This document shows positions 1 to 8,034 of a stretch of DNA of 64,000 bases, in pieces (the stretch's first letter is position 1; the number at the start of each line of letters is the position of its first letter). A program made the position numbers and the translations under genes. The stretch is from Enterococcus sp. CSURQ0835. GTDB lineage: Bacteria; Bacillota; Bacilli; Lactobacillales; Enterococcaceae. Under the pieces are notes generated by a model. It saw only the letters and a program-made list of their open reading frames with translations, had not been told where the DNA came from and made no database searches. The stretch spans positions 1-64,000 of the forward strand of contig NZ_CACSLH010000003.1 in NCBI RefSeq assembly GCF_902706605.1, written 5' to 3'.

Positions 1-196
1 ATCCATGCGTAGGTCCTTTTTATTGGTCTTGGATAAGTCATCCGAGAACAGTATAAAGGATTTTTTTGTACATGAATAGCTTTATAGCAATGCTTTTAAT
101 GATTTGAAGTTCTTTGCAACACTAGTGTTTTTAATTAGTTTAAAAACAAAGAAGCTTGTTAGGGCTTAAAAAAGCAAGAAATTATCCGCTAACTTG

Positions 197-1063
197 TTAT
201 ACTTGACCTACCAACTCTAAAAACCGATCAGCGGCATTAGAAAAGACGCGATTTTTTTTCCAGATTAAATTTACGGTGGCGGTCAATTCCGGCTTTAAAG
301 GTACAAAGCGTAAATTAGTCCCAGTTGTATTTATGATGCCAGCTAGACACAATGCGCTTGCGACATTTGCTTGGACGAGTAAAGAAGCATTGTAAAGCAA
401 ATTATAGCTTCCCACGATTTTTAAATTATCGCGATTCGTTCCAAACCATTCTGCTAGCTGATTATCGACTAGCGTTTGATTTGAAATCAACAGGGGTAGT
501 GTTTTGAGCTCTTCCGGAGTCACGAATTCTTTTGTGGCTAAATCGTGTTGCTCGTTGACTAACAAGCCCCAATGATCAGGTTGAGGCAAGGGGCGGTATT
601 CGTAAGTTTGTTTGGCGACCGGATCGATCACAAGGCCAAAGTCTAATAACCCGTTATCTAATTTTTCTAACACATCATCGGCATTCCCACTGTAAAGTTC
701 AATCGCGATGTCTGCATGCTGTGACATTAGTTCGCAGACCAATTGTGCGATAAAACGAAACGCTTGTGTCTCACCGCCACCGATCGTAATTTTTCCACTA
801 ATTACCGCTTGTTTTTTTAAGTTAGAGGTGGTGAGATCGACCAACGATAAGATTTCTTGCCCGCGATTTTGTAAATAGATTCCGTCTGCGGTCAAAGTGA
901 TCTCGCGGTTCCCTCGTTCAAATAGTTTTACTCCAAGCTCGGCTTCTAACTCTTTCAATTGTTTAGATAATGTAGGCTGTGAAAGATGCAACACTTCTGC
1001 TGCTCGACTGATCGTTTTTTCTCGTGCGACGGTTAAAAAATAATTTAATACGCGTAGTTCCAT
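197..1063 (-). CDS. LysR-family transcriptional regulator
   Basis: This is a 288-residue LysR-type regulator of usual family length. The N-terminal winged helix-turn-helix spans roughly residues 1-60 and includes the typical segment AAEVLHLSQPTLSKQLKEL. The remainder is the periplasmic-binding-protein-like effector domain. The ATG follows an AGGAG site. The gene is divergent from the acetyltransferase/SDR pair, with about 110 bases between the starts. LysR proteins usually control the divergent neighbour, so those two genes are the likely targets; this is inference. The effector cannot be read from the sequence. Confidence 0.9.
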   Translation of the reverse strand: MELRVLNYFLTVAREKTISRAAEVLHLSQPTLSKQLKELEAELGVKLFERGNREITLTADGIYLQNRGQEILSLVDLTTSNLKKQAVISGKITIGGGETQAFRFIAQLVCELMSQHADIAIELYSGNADDVLEKLDNGLLDFGLVIDPVAKQTYEYRPLPQPDHWGLLVNEQHDLATKEFVTPEELKTLPLLISNQTLVDNQLAEWFGTNRDNLKIVGSYNLLYNASLLVQANVASALCLAGIINTTGTNLRFVPLKPELTATVNLIWKKNRVFSNAADRFLELVGQV

Positions 1064-1171
1064 CTGATCGTCTCCTATAGAAAAAATGCATAATCCATCA
1101 TGCGATATAAGTATTAGTCAAATCAAGTATACACATTTATGCTAGAAGTGACAAAAGAAGAGGTGATAAAA

Positions 1172-1732
1172 ATGTCAACGTTACTAGCTAAAATCAGCGG
1201 ACAAGAAATTTTACCCGATTCACCCCTGTTTGAAGCAATCCAGCTAGCCAAAAACCAGAATGAACAGCGTTTAGTTGAATTGAATTTACATTATCGGACT
1301 AATGCAGACATGCGAGCCGAATTAACGGCGATCACCGGTAGAAAGATTGATCCATCAGTAGTGGTGAGTCAGCCGTTTTACAGTGACTTTGGGAAACATA
1401 TCCAGTTTGGAAAACAGATTTTTATCAATCAAAATGTTACTTTTGTTGATCTGGGCGGGATTACGCTAGCCGATCAAGTGATGATTGGTCCTAACTCGCG
1501 GCTGATCACTGTTAATCATTTAGCTTCTCCCGATAAACGCCGCGGGTTATCCGTGCAACCGATCAAGATCCAAAAAAATGCTTGGCTAGGGGCTAATGTT
1601 ACGGTCTTACCAGGAGTCGTGATTGGAGAAAATGCAATCGTAGCAGCTGATGCTACGGTTACTAAAGATGTGCCGGTAAACACGATCGTAGCTGGTAATC
1701 CAGCTAGAGTCATCAAAACAATCAACACATAA
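1172..1732 (+). CDS. maltose/galactoside O-acetyltransferase-like protein
   Basis: A 186-residue member of the hexapeptide-repeat acetyltransferases of the Maa/LacA type, which transfer acetyl from acetyl-CoA to a sugar hydroxyl in the cytoplasm. The maltose-acetyltransferase N-terminal helices come first (about residues 1-55). The left-handed beta-helix follows, with IFINQNVTFVDLGGITLAD, a catalytic-type His in LITVNHLASPDKR, and the C-terminal GNPARVI seen throughout this family. An in-frame ATG 33 bases upstream lacks a ribosome site, whereas this ATG follows GAAGAGGTG. The gene is probably co-transcribed with the SDR 18 bases downstream. Substrate unknown. Confidence 0.88.
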   Translation: MSTLLAKISGQEILPDSPLFEAIQLAKNQNEQRLVELNLHYRTNADMRAELTAITGRKIDPSVVVSQPFYSDFGKHIQFGKQIFINQNVTFVDLGGITLADQVMIGPNSRLITVNHLASPDKRRGLSVQPIKIQKNAWLGANVTVLPGVVIGENAIVAADATVTKDVPVNTIVAGNPARVIKTINT

Positions 1733-1750
1733 TGTTTAGGAGGAATCAAA

Positions 1751-2497
1751 ATGGCAATCAAAGACAAAGTAGTAATCATCACAGGTGCTTCAGCCGGGAT
1801 TGGTAAAGCAAGCGCTAAATTATTAGCTGAAAAAGGTGCTAAAGTTATGTTAGCCGCTCGGCGAGAAGCAGAGCTCCAGAAAATCGTAACCGAGATCCAA
1901 CAAGCAGGTGGAACAGCGGCTTATCAACTCGTTGATGTTACAAAACCGGCTGACAACGAGCGGCTGGTCACTGAAACGAAAAAATTATTTGGCCAGGTAG
2001 ACGTGATTTTTTTAAATGCCGGCATCATGCCAAATTCCCCACTATCGGCGTTAAAAATCACAGAATGGAACCAAATGATCGACATTAACTTAAAAGGTGT
2101 TTTAAATGGCTTAGCTGCAGTTTTGCCAACGTTCATTGAACAAAAATCAGGCCATGTGATCACGACTTCTTCTGTTGCGGGCTTGAAAGCTTATCCTGGT
2201 GGAGCAGTTTACGGTGCTACGAAATGGGCGGTTCGCGATTTGATGGAAGTCTTGCGCATGGAATCTGCGCAAGAAGGGACGAATATTCGGACAGCGACGA
2301 TCTATCCAGCCGCTATCAATACTGAATTATTAGACACGATCACCGATCAAACAACTGCAAAAGGAATGACCGAGCTTTATCAGCGATACGGAATCTCACC
2401 AGAGCGAGTGGCGAGCATCGTAGCTTTTGCCATTGAGCAACCGGCTGATGTCAATATCAATGAGTTTACGGTCGGCCCAACTGATCAACCATGGTAA
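1751..2497 (+). CDS. short-chain dehydrogenase/reductase (classical SDR)
   Basis: A 248-residue classical SDR, a cytosolic NAD(P)-dependent oxidoreductase. It shows the cofactor motif TGASAGIGKA near the N-terminus, the NAG motif (FLNAGIMP), and the catalytic Ser and YxxxK of SSVAGLKAYPGGAVYGATKW. A basic residue after the glycine motif region (AARREAE) favours NADP(H). The ATG follows TAGGAGG. It probably forms an operon with the preceding acetyltransferase, and a strong terminator follows. The physiological substrate cannot be deduced. Confidence 0.9.
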   Translation: MAIKDKVVIITGASAGIGKASAKLLAEKGAKVMLAARREAELQKIVTEIQQAGGTAAYQLVDVTKPADNERLVTETKKLFGQVDVIFLNAGIMPNSPLSALKITEWNQMIDINLKGVLNGLAAVLPTFIEQKSGHVITTSSVAGLKAYPGGAVYGATKWAVRDLMEVLRMESAQEGTNIRTATIYPAAINTELLDTITDQTTAKGMTELYQRYGISPERVASIVAFAIEQPADVNINEFTVGPTDQPW

Positions 2498-2512
2498 TTG
2501 TATTTGATTACG

Positions 2513-2562
2513 GCACCAAAGTTTTAAGTTATTAGGAAAAACTTTGGTGCTGCTCTGTTTTT
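2513..2562 (+). terminator. rho-independent terminator after the first SDR
   Basis: A 13-bp perfect stem (GCACCAAAGTTTT with AAAACTTTGGTGC) is followed by a U-rich stretch. It separates the two SDR genes into different transcripts. Confidence 0.85.
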
Positions 2563-2583
2563 CATAAAAGGAGAGTGAGTAAA

Positions 2584-3354
2584 ATGGAACGCTATTTATT
2601 GAAAGATCAAGTTGCTATCGTAACGGGTGCTAGTTATGGCATGGGGGAGACGATCGCTGAATTGTTTGCAGAAGAGGGGGCTAAAGTAGTCTTAGTTGCT
2701 CGAGGCGCTGAAAAACTAAATTTAACGGTGGAGCGACTCCAAACAAAAAAATTAGCCGTCACTGGGATCGTAGCAGATGTGACCTCACTGGCGGATACTA
2801 AAAAGGTAATCAAAAAAACGCTCGCTCAATTTGGCACGATTGATATTCTAGTTAATAATGCGGGACTTGGAGAACAGACAATGATCGATGAGACAACTGA
2901 TGAATGGTTGGAACAAGTTTTAGCAGTCAATGTCGCCGGGCCGACTCGTTACATTCGAGAAGTCCTCCCGCATTTTTTAGCAAAAAATGAAGGCGTCATC
3001 ATCAATATATCTTCAGTTAATGGGAAACGCCCAATTTGCGGAGCAGCTTACACGGCTTCAAAAGGGGCTATCGATACATTGACTAAAAATATAGCGATCC
3101 GATTAAGTGAGACGAATATTCGCTGTAATGCAGTTGCGCCGGGAGCCACTTTAACACCGGCTCACTATGCCAATTTAGCTGGTGAGCAGCCGGGTGGGAA
3201 CAAAATGTTGCACTACGGAGAAAAATATTGCAATTGGGAGCTACCAGAAACGGAACCGATTGATCAAGCCTATGCTTGTCTCTATTTAGCAAGTAAAATG
3301 GGGCGCCGAGTCAAAGGACAAGTCTTGCAGGTTTGTAATGGTGCTTTTTTATAA
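2584..3354 (+). CDS. short-chain dehydrogenase/reductase (classical SDR)
   Basis: A 256-residue classical SDR, distinct from its upstream neighbour. Motifs are TGASYGMGET (cofactor), NNAGLG, Ser in NISSVNGKRP, and YTASKGA (catalytic Tyr and Lys). The C-terminal half includes VKGQVLQVCNGAFL, where this family usually ends in ...DGG.... The ATG lies 10 bases after AAAGGAG; an upstream GTG would overlap the ribosome site, so it was not chosen. The gene is monocistronic as far as can be seen. NAD(P)H-dependent reduction of a small carbonyl compound is likely; substrate unknown. Confidence 0.88.
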   Translation: MERYLLKDQVAIVTGASYGMGETIAELFAEEGAKVVLVARGAEKLNLTVERLQTKKLAVTGIVADVTSLADTKKVIKKTLAQFGTIDILVNNAGLGEQTMIDETTDEWLEQVLAVNVAGPTRYIREVLPHFLAKNEGVIINISSVNGKRPICGAAYTASKGAIDTLTKNIAIRLSETNIRCNAVAPGATLTPAHYANLAGEQPGGNKMLHYGEKYCNWELPETEPIDQAYACLYLASKMGRRVKGQVLQVCNGAFL

Positions 3355-3516
3355 GTTTGAAATTTAAAAAAAGTCAGGCTTATAAAAAAAGATAAAAATT
3401 TAAAATAAAAATCTCTGCAGTAATTTTATTATTTTTGAAGCTAACTGACAGAACGGTTACGTAATCTTGAACGATACTTCCTTCGTTTTTTACTGTTTTT
3501 AGTAAAAATCTTGCGG

Positions 3517-3545
3517 TTGTAACTTTTTGACTGACGGTGTATACT
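3517..3545 (+). promoter_or_regulatory. promoter of the 50-aa ORF
   Basis: TTGTAA, a 17-base spacer and TATACT lie about 30 bases before the small gene. Confidence 0.5.
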
Positions 3546-3576
3546 GCCATCAAGTCAAAAGTGAGGTGTTAATTTC

Positions 3577-3729
3577 ATGGAGAAAGTGGTAGTGGGTGCA
3601 ACGTATCAAGGTGTGGATGCTAACGGTGAAAAAGTCGTTGGTGTAATTGAAAAAGAATTGACGAATACATTTATTGTCGTCGATAGCGAGATGAATCGCT
3701 ATATTATTTGCAAAAAACAAAGTGCGTAA
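3577..3729 (+). CDS. small conserved-looking protein, 50 aa
   Basis: This 50-residue ORF begins MEKVVVGATYQGVDANGEK. It has its own promoter, a GTGAGGTG ribosome site and a UUCG-loop terminator directly after its stop, so it looks like a complete independent gene. The residue pattern (short beta strands, Gly, Val and Ile rich, ending NRYIICKKQSA) resembles small KOW/SH3-like proteins such as the DUF2187 group, but that link is only an impression. It was probably missed because of its size. Function unknown. Confidence 0.7.
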   Translation: MEKVVVGATYQGVDANGEKVVGVIEKELTNTFIVVDSEMNRYIICKKQSA

Positions 3730-3757
3730 GAGGTGACTTCGGTTATCTCTTTTTTAT
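3728..3757 (+). terminator. terminator with UUCG tetraloop
   Basis: A ten-pair stem (with two G-U pairs) is closed by TTCG and followed by seven T. It begins within the stop codon of the 50-aa gene. Confidence 0.85.
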
Positions 3758-3870
3758 TTTACAACTACTTATGCTACGATGGAAATAATAATTGAAGGCG
3801 GTGGCAAACAATCAAACTTATTATCCAGTTACTTTTTTTAGTCGAGGTCTTCCCAATTCTAATCGCTGGT

Positions 3871-4524
3871 GTGATTACAGTGATCAGCCGAAATTCGAAA
3901 CGATTACTAGCTGCAACTTTTGGGATTAACAGTCAATTAGTAGTAGGCAGTGTTGGGATTATCATCCATGAGTTGAGTCATCTCATCATAGCTCTCGTTT
4001 TTGGTCATAAGATCACACGAGTCAAATTATTAGATTTTTCTCAGCGGGATGGCAGTTTAGGAAGTGTTTCTAGCACGTATGATCCTCACAGCACGTATCA
4101 AAAAATGGGGAATTTTTTGATCGGGATCGCGCCGATCTATGGTTGTTTTTTAGCGATTGTAGTCGTTGGTAAAGTTTGTTTCCCACAACTATTCCAACTG
4201 GTGCAAACTACTGGATTGACAAGTGCTTTGATTCAGCCAGCTACTATTTTTTCGTTAAAGGGGCTGATTGGAATCGGTTTATTGTTTTCGATCACCTTGG
4301 GCGGGTTTGACCTTTCCCGTAGTGATTTTGCCGGTATGGCTAGTGGTGCGATCAGCTTAACGCTCGTTTTAGTTGGGATTGGGATCGGACTGCAATCTTT
4401 CCAACTATCATTTGACTGGCACGATTATTTGACTGCCAGCATCATTTATTTTTTGTGGCTCATCGTGATCAGCTTAGTCGGAAATTTGCTAGTTCGAGGC
4501 TTGCATTTTTTAGTGAGGGGGTAA
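3871..4524 (+). CDS. M50-like membrane protein with HELSH motif
   Basis: An integral membrane protein with about five hydrophobic segments. A HELSH motif (HExxH) lies inside the first of them near residue 33, as in site-2-protease-like M50 metalloproteins, so zinc binding in the membrane is likely. A second zinc ligand (NPDG type) is not obvious, so proteolytic activity is uncertain. The start is unclear. The GTG taken here has no ribosome site, while the open frame continues upstream to a good AAGGCGG followed only by ATC or ATT codons, and would add a further hydrophobic segment (IKLIIQLLFLVEVFPILIAG). Function unknown. Confidence 0.65.
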   Translation: MITVISRNSKRLLAATFGINSQLVVGSVGIIIHELSHLIIALVFGHKITRVKLLDFSQRDGSLGSVSSTYDPHSTYQKMGNFLIGIAPIYGCFLAIVVVGKVCFPQLFQLVQTTGLTSALIQPATIFSLKGLIGIGLLFSITLGGFDLSRSDFAGMASGAISLTLVLVGIGIGLQSFQLSFDWHDYLTASIIYFLWLIVISLVGNLLVRGLHFLVRG

Positions 4525-4527
4525 GCC

Positions 4528-4690
4528 TGTAAACGATTTTTACGATCCAACATACGCAATCAAAGGTTAGTTCGTGGACTGATTGGGAATTTAACTGCAT
4601 CGGACATGAAACGGCAAAGCGACTTACGATTCAAGATTCTGGGTAGAAGATCATTCATCGAATCAATGATCTGCACTTTATTAATTCATA
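4528..4690 (+). pseudogene. possible remnant of a small gene
   Basis: The stretch after the M50-like gene reads NDFYDPTYAIKG in one frame, then SSWTDWEFNCIGHETAKR in the next, then KIIHRINDLHFINS, each cut by a stop. A GAGGGGG ribosome-like site precedes it, but only GTA sits where a start should be. This looks like a decayed short gene once coupled to the membrane protein. Chance cannot be excluded. Confidence 0.3.
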
Positions 4691-4755
4691 GCTAAGCAAG
4701 TCTATCAATCAGCAATTTTTTGATCAACTTGTTAAAAAGGAGTGGGGGAAATCAG

Positions 4756-5577
4756 ATGATTGAAATTGGTGAAGCAAACGTGATTGCCCAACAAATGTCC
4801 GTTGAATTAGTCGGTAAAACGATCAACGAACTTTCTTTTGGCAATGCGGTACACAAATTTGCTTTTTTCTCAGCAGAAGAGACGAGTTATCGCAATTGGT
4901 TAGTCGGAAAAGAAATTTTAGCTAGTGAGAGTATCGGGAGCTTTATCATTTTGAAACTGCAGGATTGTCAATTGACGTTTAGCGAAGGACTGAATTTTTA
5001 TTGGTTGAAAAGCTCAGAAAGTTGGCCTAATAAATACCAGTTTGGATTACATTTTTCAACTGGTAAACGCCTAGCCGTTTCAGTCAGTATGTATGGCGCG
5101 ATGCTGTTACAACATGCTAGCTTGTCTGGTAATAAATATTTTCAAGTTGCCCTTGAAAAGCCTGATCCACTCAGTGAAGAGTTTACTTGGGACTATTTTA
5201 AACAACTTGTAGCAACCACAAAGCCGTCCATGAGTTTAAAAGGCTTTTTAGGCACAGAACAACGAATTCCCGGCTTAGGTAATGGAACGTTGCACGATAT
5301 ATTTTTTACCGCGGGGCTATTACCGCAAAGAAAATTGAATACATTAGCGGTTGAAGAGCTAGTCCGATTATATCAAGCACTTCAAACTGTTGTGACTCAA
5401 ATTTCCCGTCAGGGGGGCCGTGATACCGAAAAAGATTTTTACGGTCAGAAGGGAGGCTATCAAACGCTACTTTCTCAAAAAACATGGCGCGCACCTTGTC
5501 CAAAGTGTGGAGCTGAGATCCAAAAAAAGACTTTCTTAGGTGGCACGATCTACTATTGTTTACATTGTCAAAATTAA
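4756..5577 (+). CDS. Fpg/Nei-family DNA glycosylase-like protein lacking the catalytic proline
   Basis: A 273-residue relative of formamidopyrimidine-DNA glycosylase (MutM/Fpg) and endonuclease VIII, usual family length 260-290. It keeps the helix-two-turn-helix region with IPGLGNGTLHDIFFTAGLLP and the C-terminal zinc finger CPKC...CLHC. The N-terminus reads MIEIGEANV instead of MPELPEV, so the N-terminal proline that forms the Schiff base is replaced by Ile, while both Glu residues remain. It may be a non-canonical glycosylase or a damage-binding protein. The ATG follows AAGGAGTGGGGG. A terminator follows, so it is the last gene of its transcript. Confidence 0.85.
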   Translation: MIEIGEANVIAQQMSVELVGKTINELSFGNAVHKFAFFSAEETSYRNWLVGKEILASESIGSFIILKLQDCQLTFSEGLNFYWLKSSESWPNKYQFGLHFSTGKRLAVSVSMYGAMLLQHASLSGNKYFQVALEKPDPLSEEFTWDYFKQLVATTKPSMSLKGFLGTEQRIPGLGNGTLHDIFFTAGLLPQRKLNTLAVEELVRLYQALQTVVTQISRQGGRDTEKDFYGQKGGYQTLLSQKTWRAPCPKCGAEIQKKTFLGGTIYYCLHCQN

Positions 5578-5584
5578 TTAACGC

Positions 5585-5628
5585 AAAAGCCCAATCTGTT
5601 CCAGCACATAAGCAGATTGGGCTTTTTT
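5585..5628 (+). terminator. rho-independent terminator
   Basis: Stem AAGCCCAATCTG paired with CAGATTGGGCTT, then a run of T, ends the Fpg-like transcript. Confidence 0.85.
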
Positions 5629-5771
5629 AGTTAGCGGGGCAACGACGGATTAAAAATATCGCAAAGAAAAATAAACTCAAAAACCAATTTCACTACAAAC
5701 AATCCATCACACAGATGAAAGAAAATCCAAAAGAAGCTCTAGTGGAAATTATTCTTCTTCCGGCACTTCAT

Positions 5772-6077
5772 TTACACTTTCCACTGACATTTTTTTAAAT
5801 CGACCGTTCCATTAGGTCGAAATGGAATTTTTTCTGCTTGCAACAGTACCACTTGCTCAGGCCAATGTGGAACACAGCGACCTTGTGCATTGACCACGCG
5901 GTGACACGGATAGCGTCCATAAGTTTGTGCGTGACGTAAGACTTTGCCCACCAATCGCGCGTTTTTCGGATAGCCAGCTAACGTTGCCACTTGACCATAA
6001 GTAGCAACTGCACCCAATGGGATCTCAGCTACGATTGCAAGAATTAAAAAAGCCAAGTCTGCGTTTAACTTAGTCAT
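5772..6077 (-). CDS. single-domain O6-alkylguanine-DNA alkyltransferase (MGMT/Ogt C-terminal domain)
   Basis: A protein of 101 residues made only of the DNA-binding methyltransferase domain of the Ada/Ogt/MGMT family. The helix-turn-helix region (IPLGAVATYGQVATLAG) is followed by the active-site PCHRVV, with the acceptor Cys intact. This makes it a suicidal alkyl acceptor rather than an alkyltransferase-like protein, which would carry Trp here. The usual N-terminal RNase-H-like domain is absent. The ATG was preferred to the GTG three codons earlier because of ribosome-site spacing. It lies near another DNA-repair-family gene (Fpg-like), on the opposite strand. Confidence 0.82.
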   Translation of the reverse strand: MTKLNADLAFLILAIVAEIPLGAVATYGQVATLAGYPKNARLVGKVLRHAQTYGRYPCHRVVNAQGRCVPHWPEQVVLLQAEKIPFRPNGTVDLKKCQWKV

Positions 6078-6782
6078 GGACAACACTCACTTTCAAAAAA
6101 TGTTCACTTGCGCTAATTACTTTTAAACTAGCATATGAACATATTTTTTTCAATCAAGTATGACGTGTTCAGGTATGAGTTGAATCGTTTAGGGGGAGTG
6201 TCGATTATCCTTCATGCTTTGAGAATAATGTTAGTTTTTCTCAAAGCATAGCAAAAACGATTGGATTGATTAGTACAATACAGCTCATAATGGTCAATAA
6301 ATCTTAATTCAGTGTTTGCGATTTTTGGCCGCGTTTGCTAGCTTTTTTCACTGAGGAATGAATTTTCAAGCACATTTTTAGTAGTTCTTGCTACTGATTT
6401 ACACAATTCAAGCCTTATAATCGGAATACTTTAGGTTTGTTCGGCAAATAAATTACTTGTCATCACTAAAAAAGCATTACATTTGACTCATAATTTGAAA
6501 ATTAATTTCGAATTCCTTAGTTTAAAGTTGAAAAAATTCTTTTCGACAAATTGTAATGTTTTTGATTTGTAATCGCAGCCTAACAGTCTTTTAACAGTTT
6601 CGATTACAAAAGTTATCCTTTGTAAAAAGAACGCTCTTTTCTTAAAGTTTAAATAACGTATTTTAAATTGATAATACCTATATATCAAAATATTTTTTTA
6701 ATTAAATAACGTATATCACTTTACAAAATGGTATATACCATATATAATAGAGTTACCTTCCCTATTACAAAGGAGTGATTTG
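6078..6782. other. gene-free region rich in inverted repeats, upstream of the recombinase
   Basis: About 700 very AT-rich bases with no convincing gene. They contain an 11-bp perfect inverted repeat (ATGCTTTGAGA, 6214-6249), an imperfect palindrome around 6495-6512, a second at 6527-6547 (GTTGAAAA ... TTTTCGAC), a 10-bp perfect inverted repeat (TTTGTAATCG, 6566-6610), and finally the recombinase promoter. The hairpins lack U tails, so they are not ordinary terminators. A Xer-type recombination site is one possible explanation. Confidence 0.6.
6720..6748 (+). promoter_or_regulatory. strong promoter with embedded operator-like palindrome
   Basis: TTTACA, 17-base spacer, TATAAT. The spacer contains the perfect 14-bp palindrome ATGGTATATACCAT (6728-6741), well placed to be a repressor site for the recombinase gene. 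Confidence 0.7.
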
Positions 6783-7892
6783 ATGAATCAACAAGAAGCA
6801 GAAAGAAAAATGAACCTTGAGATCCAATCCTTTCCTTGGTTCATTCAAAACTATTTTCGGAAAAAAGCTGGCGATCAATATTCTTCTATCACACTTTACG
6901 AATACGCCAAAGAATACCGTCGTTTTTTACAGTGGCTGATTCAAGATAGTTATTCAACTGCAACTGAAATCGATCAGATCACCTTGACTGATTTCAATCA
7001 GTTGTGGCCAGAAGATCTAGAATATTATAAAGGATTTTTGCTGAAGTCTCCGAAAACGTTGCCCGAAACAACGAAAGAACGCTTTGAAGAAAGTCACCGT
7101 GAATTGCCCTTACGTCAAAACGCTACGGTTCAACGGGCGATCACCGCCCTGCGTTCATTGTTTAATTATTTAGCTGATGCAATTGACCGAAAAACTGGGA
7201 AGCCTTATTTGAAATATAATATGATGCGGAAAGTTGCAAACGTAAAAGATAATAAAACAATGGCTGAACGAGGCGCTGCGATTGAAAAAAAACTTTTTTT
7301 AGATGAAGAAGCCATTGATTTTCTAGAGTTTATCGATACAAAATATGTGGACACCTTAGCTAGCCGGCAAGCGAAAGCAGCTTTCTATAAAAATAAAACC
7401 CGGGACTTAGCGATCATCGCTCTATTTTTAGGAACGGGCATGCGTCTATCTGAATTAGTGAATATGAACGTCGCTGATTTAGATTTAGAACATAGCGAAG
7501 CACGTGTCTTCCGAAAAGGCGGCAAATGGGATATGGTCGTCATTTCCTCGATCGCGCATAGCTATTTAGTCGATTATGTCAGTCAACGAGCAAAACTCTA
7601 TCAACCGACTGAATTAGAGCAAGCACTTTTTCTGACTCGTTATCGCGGTAAAGCAAAACGGATTGCAGGTGGCGCGATCGAAGCAATGGTAGGTAAATAT
7701 TCCGAAAGTTTTAAAATTCGCGTCTCCCCCCACAAATTGCGACATTCTGTTGCTACCCAGCTTTATACAAAAACGAACTCATTGGTGCAAGTCGCCGAAC
7801 AATTAGGACAAAGCGGCACTTCCGCTACTACGATCTACACTCATATCGCTGGTAAGAAAAAACGAGAAGCGATGAATGACTTGTGGACATAA
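6783..7892 (+). CDS. xerS: tyrosine recombinase, XerS-like
   Basis: A 369-residue integrase-family recombinase. An N-terminal SAM-like core-binding domain (about 10-150) is followed by the catalytic domain with Arg in LGTGMRLSELV (about 220), Lys in FRKGGKWDMV, HKLRHS (about 315), and the nucleophile Tyr in TTIYTHIAG (about 351). The length and single-gene context fit XerS, the one-protein chromosome dimer resolvase of streptococci and lactococci, rather than a phage integrase; no phage genes flank it. The usual His/Trp before the Tyr is Gln here (LGQSGTS). The ATG follows AAAGGAG. A terminator follows, so the gene is alone on its transcript. Confidence 0.82.
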   Translation: MNQQEAERKMNLEIQSFPWFIQNYFRKKAGDQYSSITLYEYAKEYRRFLQWLIQDSYSTATEIDQITLTDFNQLWPEDLEYYKGFLLKSPKTLPETTKERFEESHRELPLRQNATVQRAITALRSLFNYLADAIDRKTGKPYLKYNMMRKVANVKDNKTMAERGAAIEKKLFLDEEAIDFLEFIDTKYVDTLASRQAKAAFYKNKTRDLAIIALFLGTGMRLSELVNMNVADLDLEHSEARVFRKGGKWDMVVISSIAHSYLVDYVSQRAKLYQPTELEQALFLTRYRGKAKRIAGGAIEAMVGKYSESFKIRVSPHKLRHSVATQLYTKTNSLVQVAEQLGQSGTSATTIYTHIAGKKKREAMNDLWT

Positions 7893-7896
7893 GAAA

Positions 7897-7937
7897 AAAG
7901 ATCTGCTCACGATTTAAACGTGGACAGATCTTTTTTT
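7897..7937 (+). terminator. terminator of the recombinase gene
   Basis: A 15-bp stem with one mismatch (AAAGATCTG...CAGATCTTT) and a seven-T tail. Confidence 0.85.
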
Positions 7938-8034
7938 ATGCCAAGTTAAGATTGGTAAATTAGTCCAGACAGTTTTGAAGTGCTATAATACAAAAAAAGT
8001 TCCGCCAGTAGTTTATCGGTAAGGAGGTGCTAAC

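Noticed and set aside
1-196. Left edge searched for the end of another gene or a terminator of the LysR gene
   Set aside because: No coding frame or clear U-tailed hairpin could be supported.
5700-5801. Short plus-strand ORF starting MKENPKEALVEI
   Set aside because: It overlaps the end of the alkyltransferase gene, has no ribosome site and is under 30 residues.
6488-6688. 66-residue minus-strand ORF in the recombinase upstream region
   Set aside because: Lys/Phe/Leu-rich translation typical of AT-rich non-coding DNA, no ribosome site, and it spans two inverted repeats.
6780-7892. Reading the recombinase as a phage or transposon integrase
   Set aside because: No excisionase, repressor, att repeats or phage genes flank it; the length and isolation fit a XerS housekeeping gene better.
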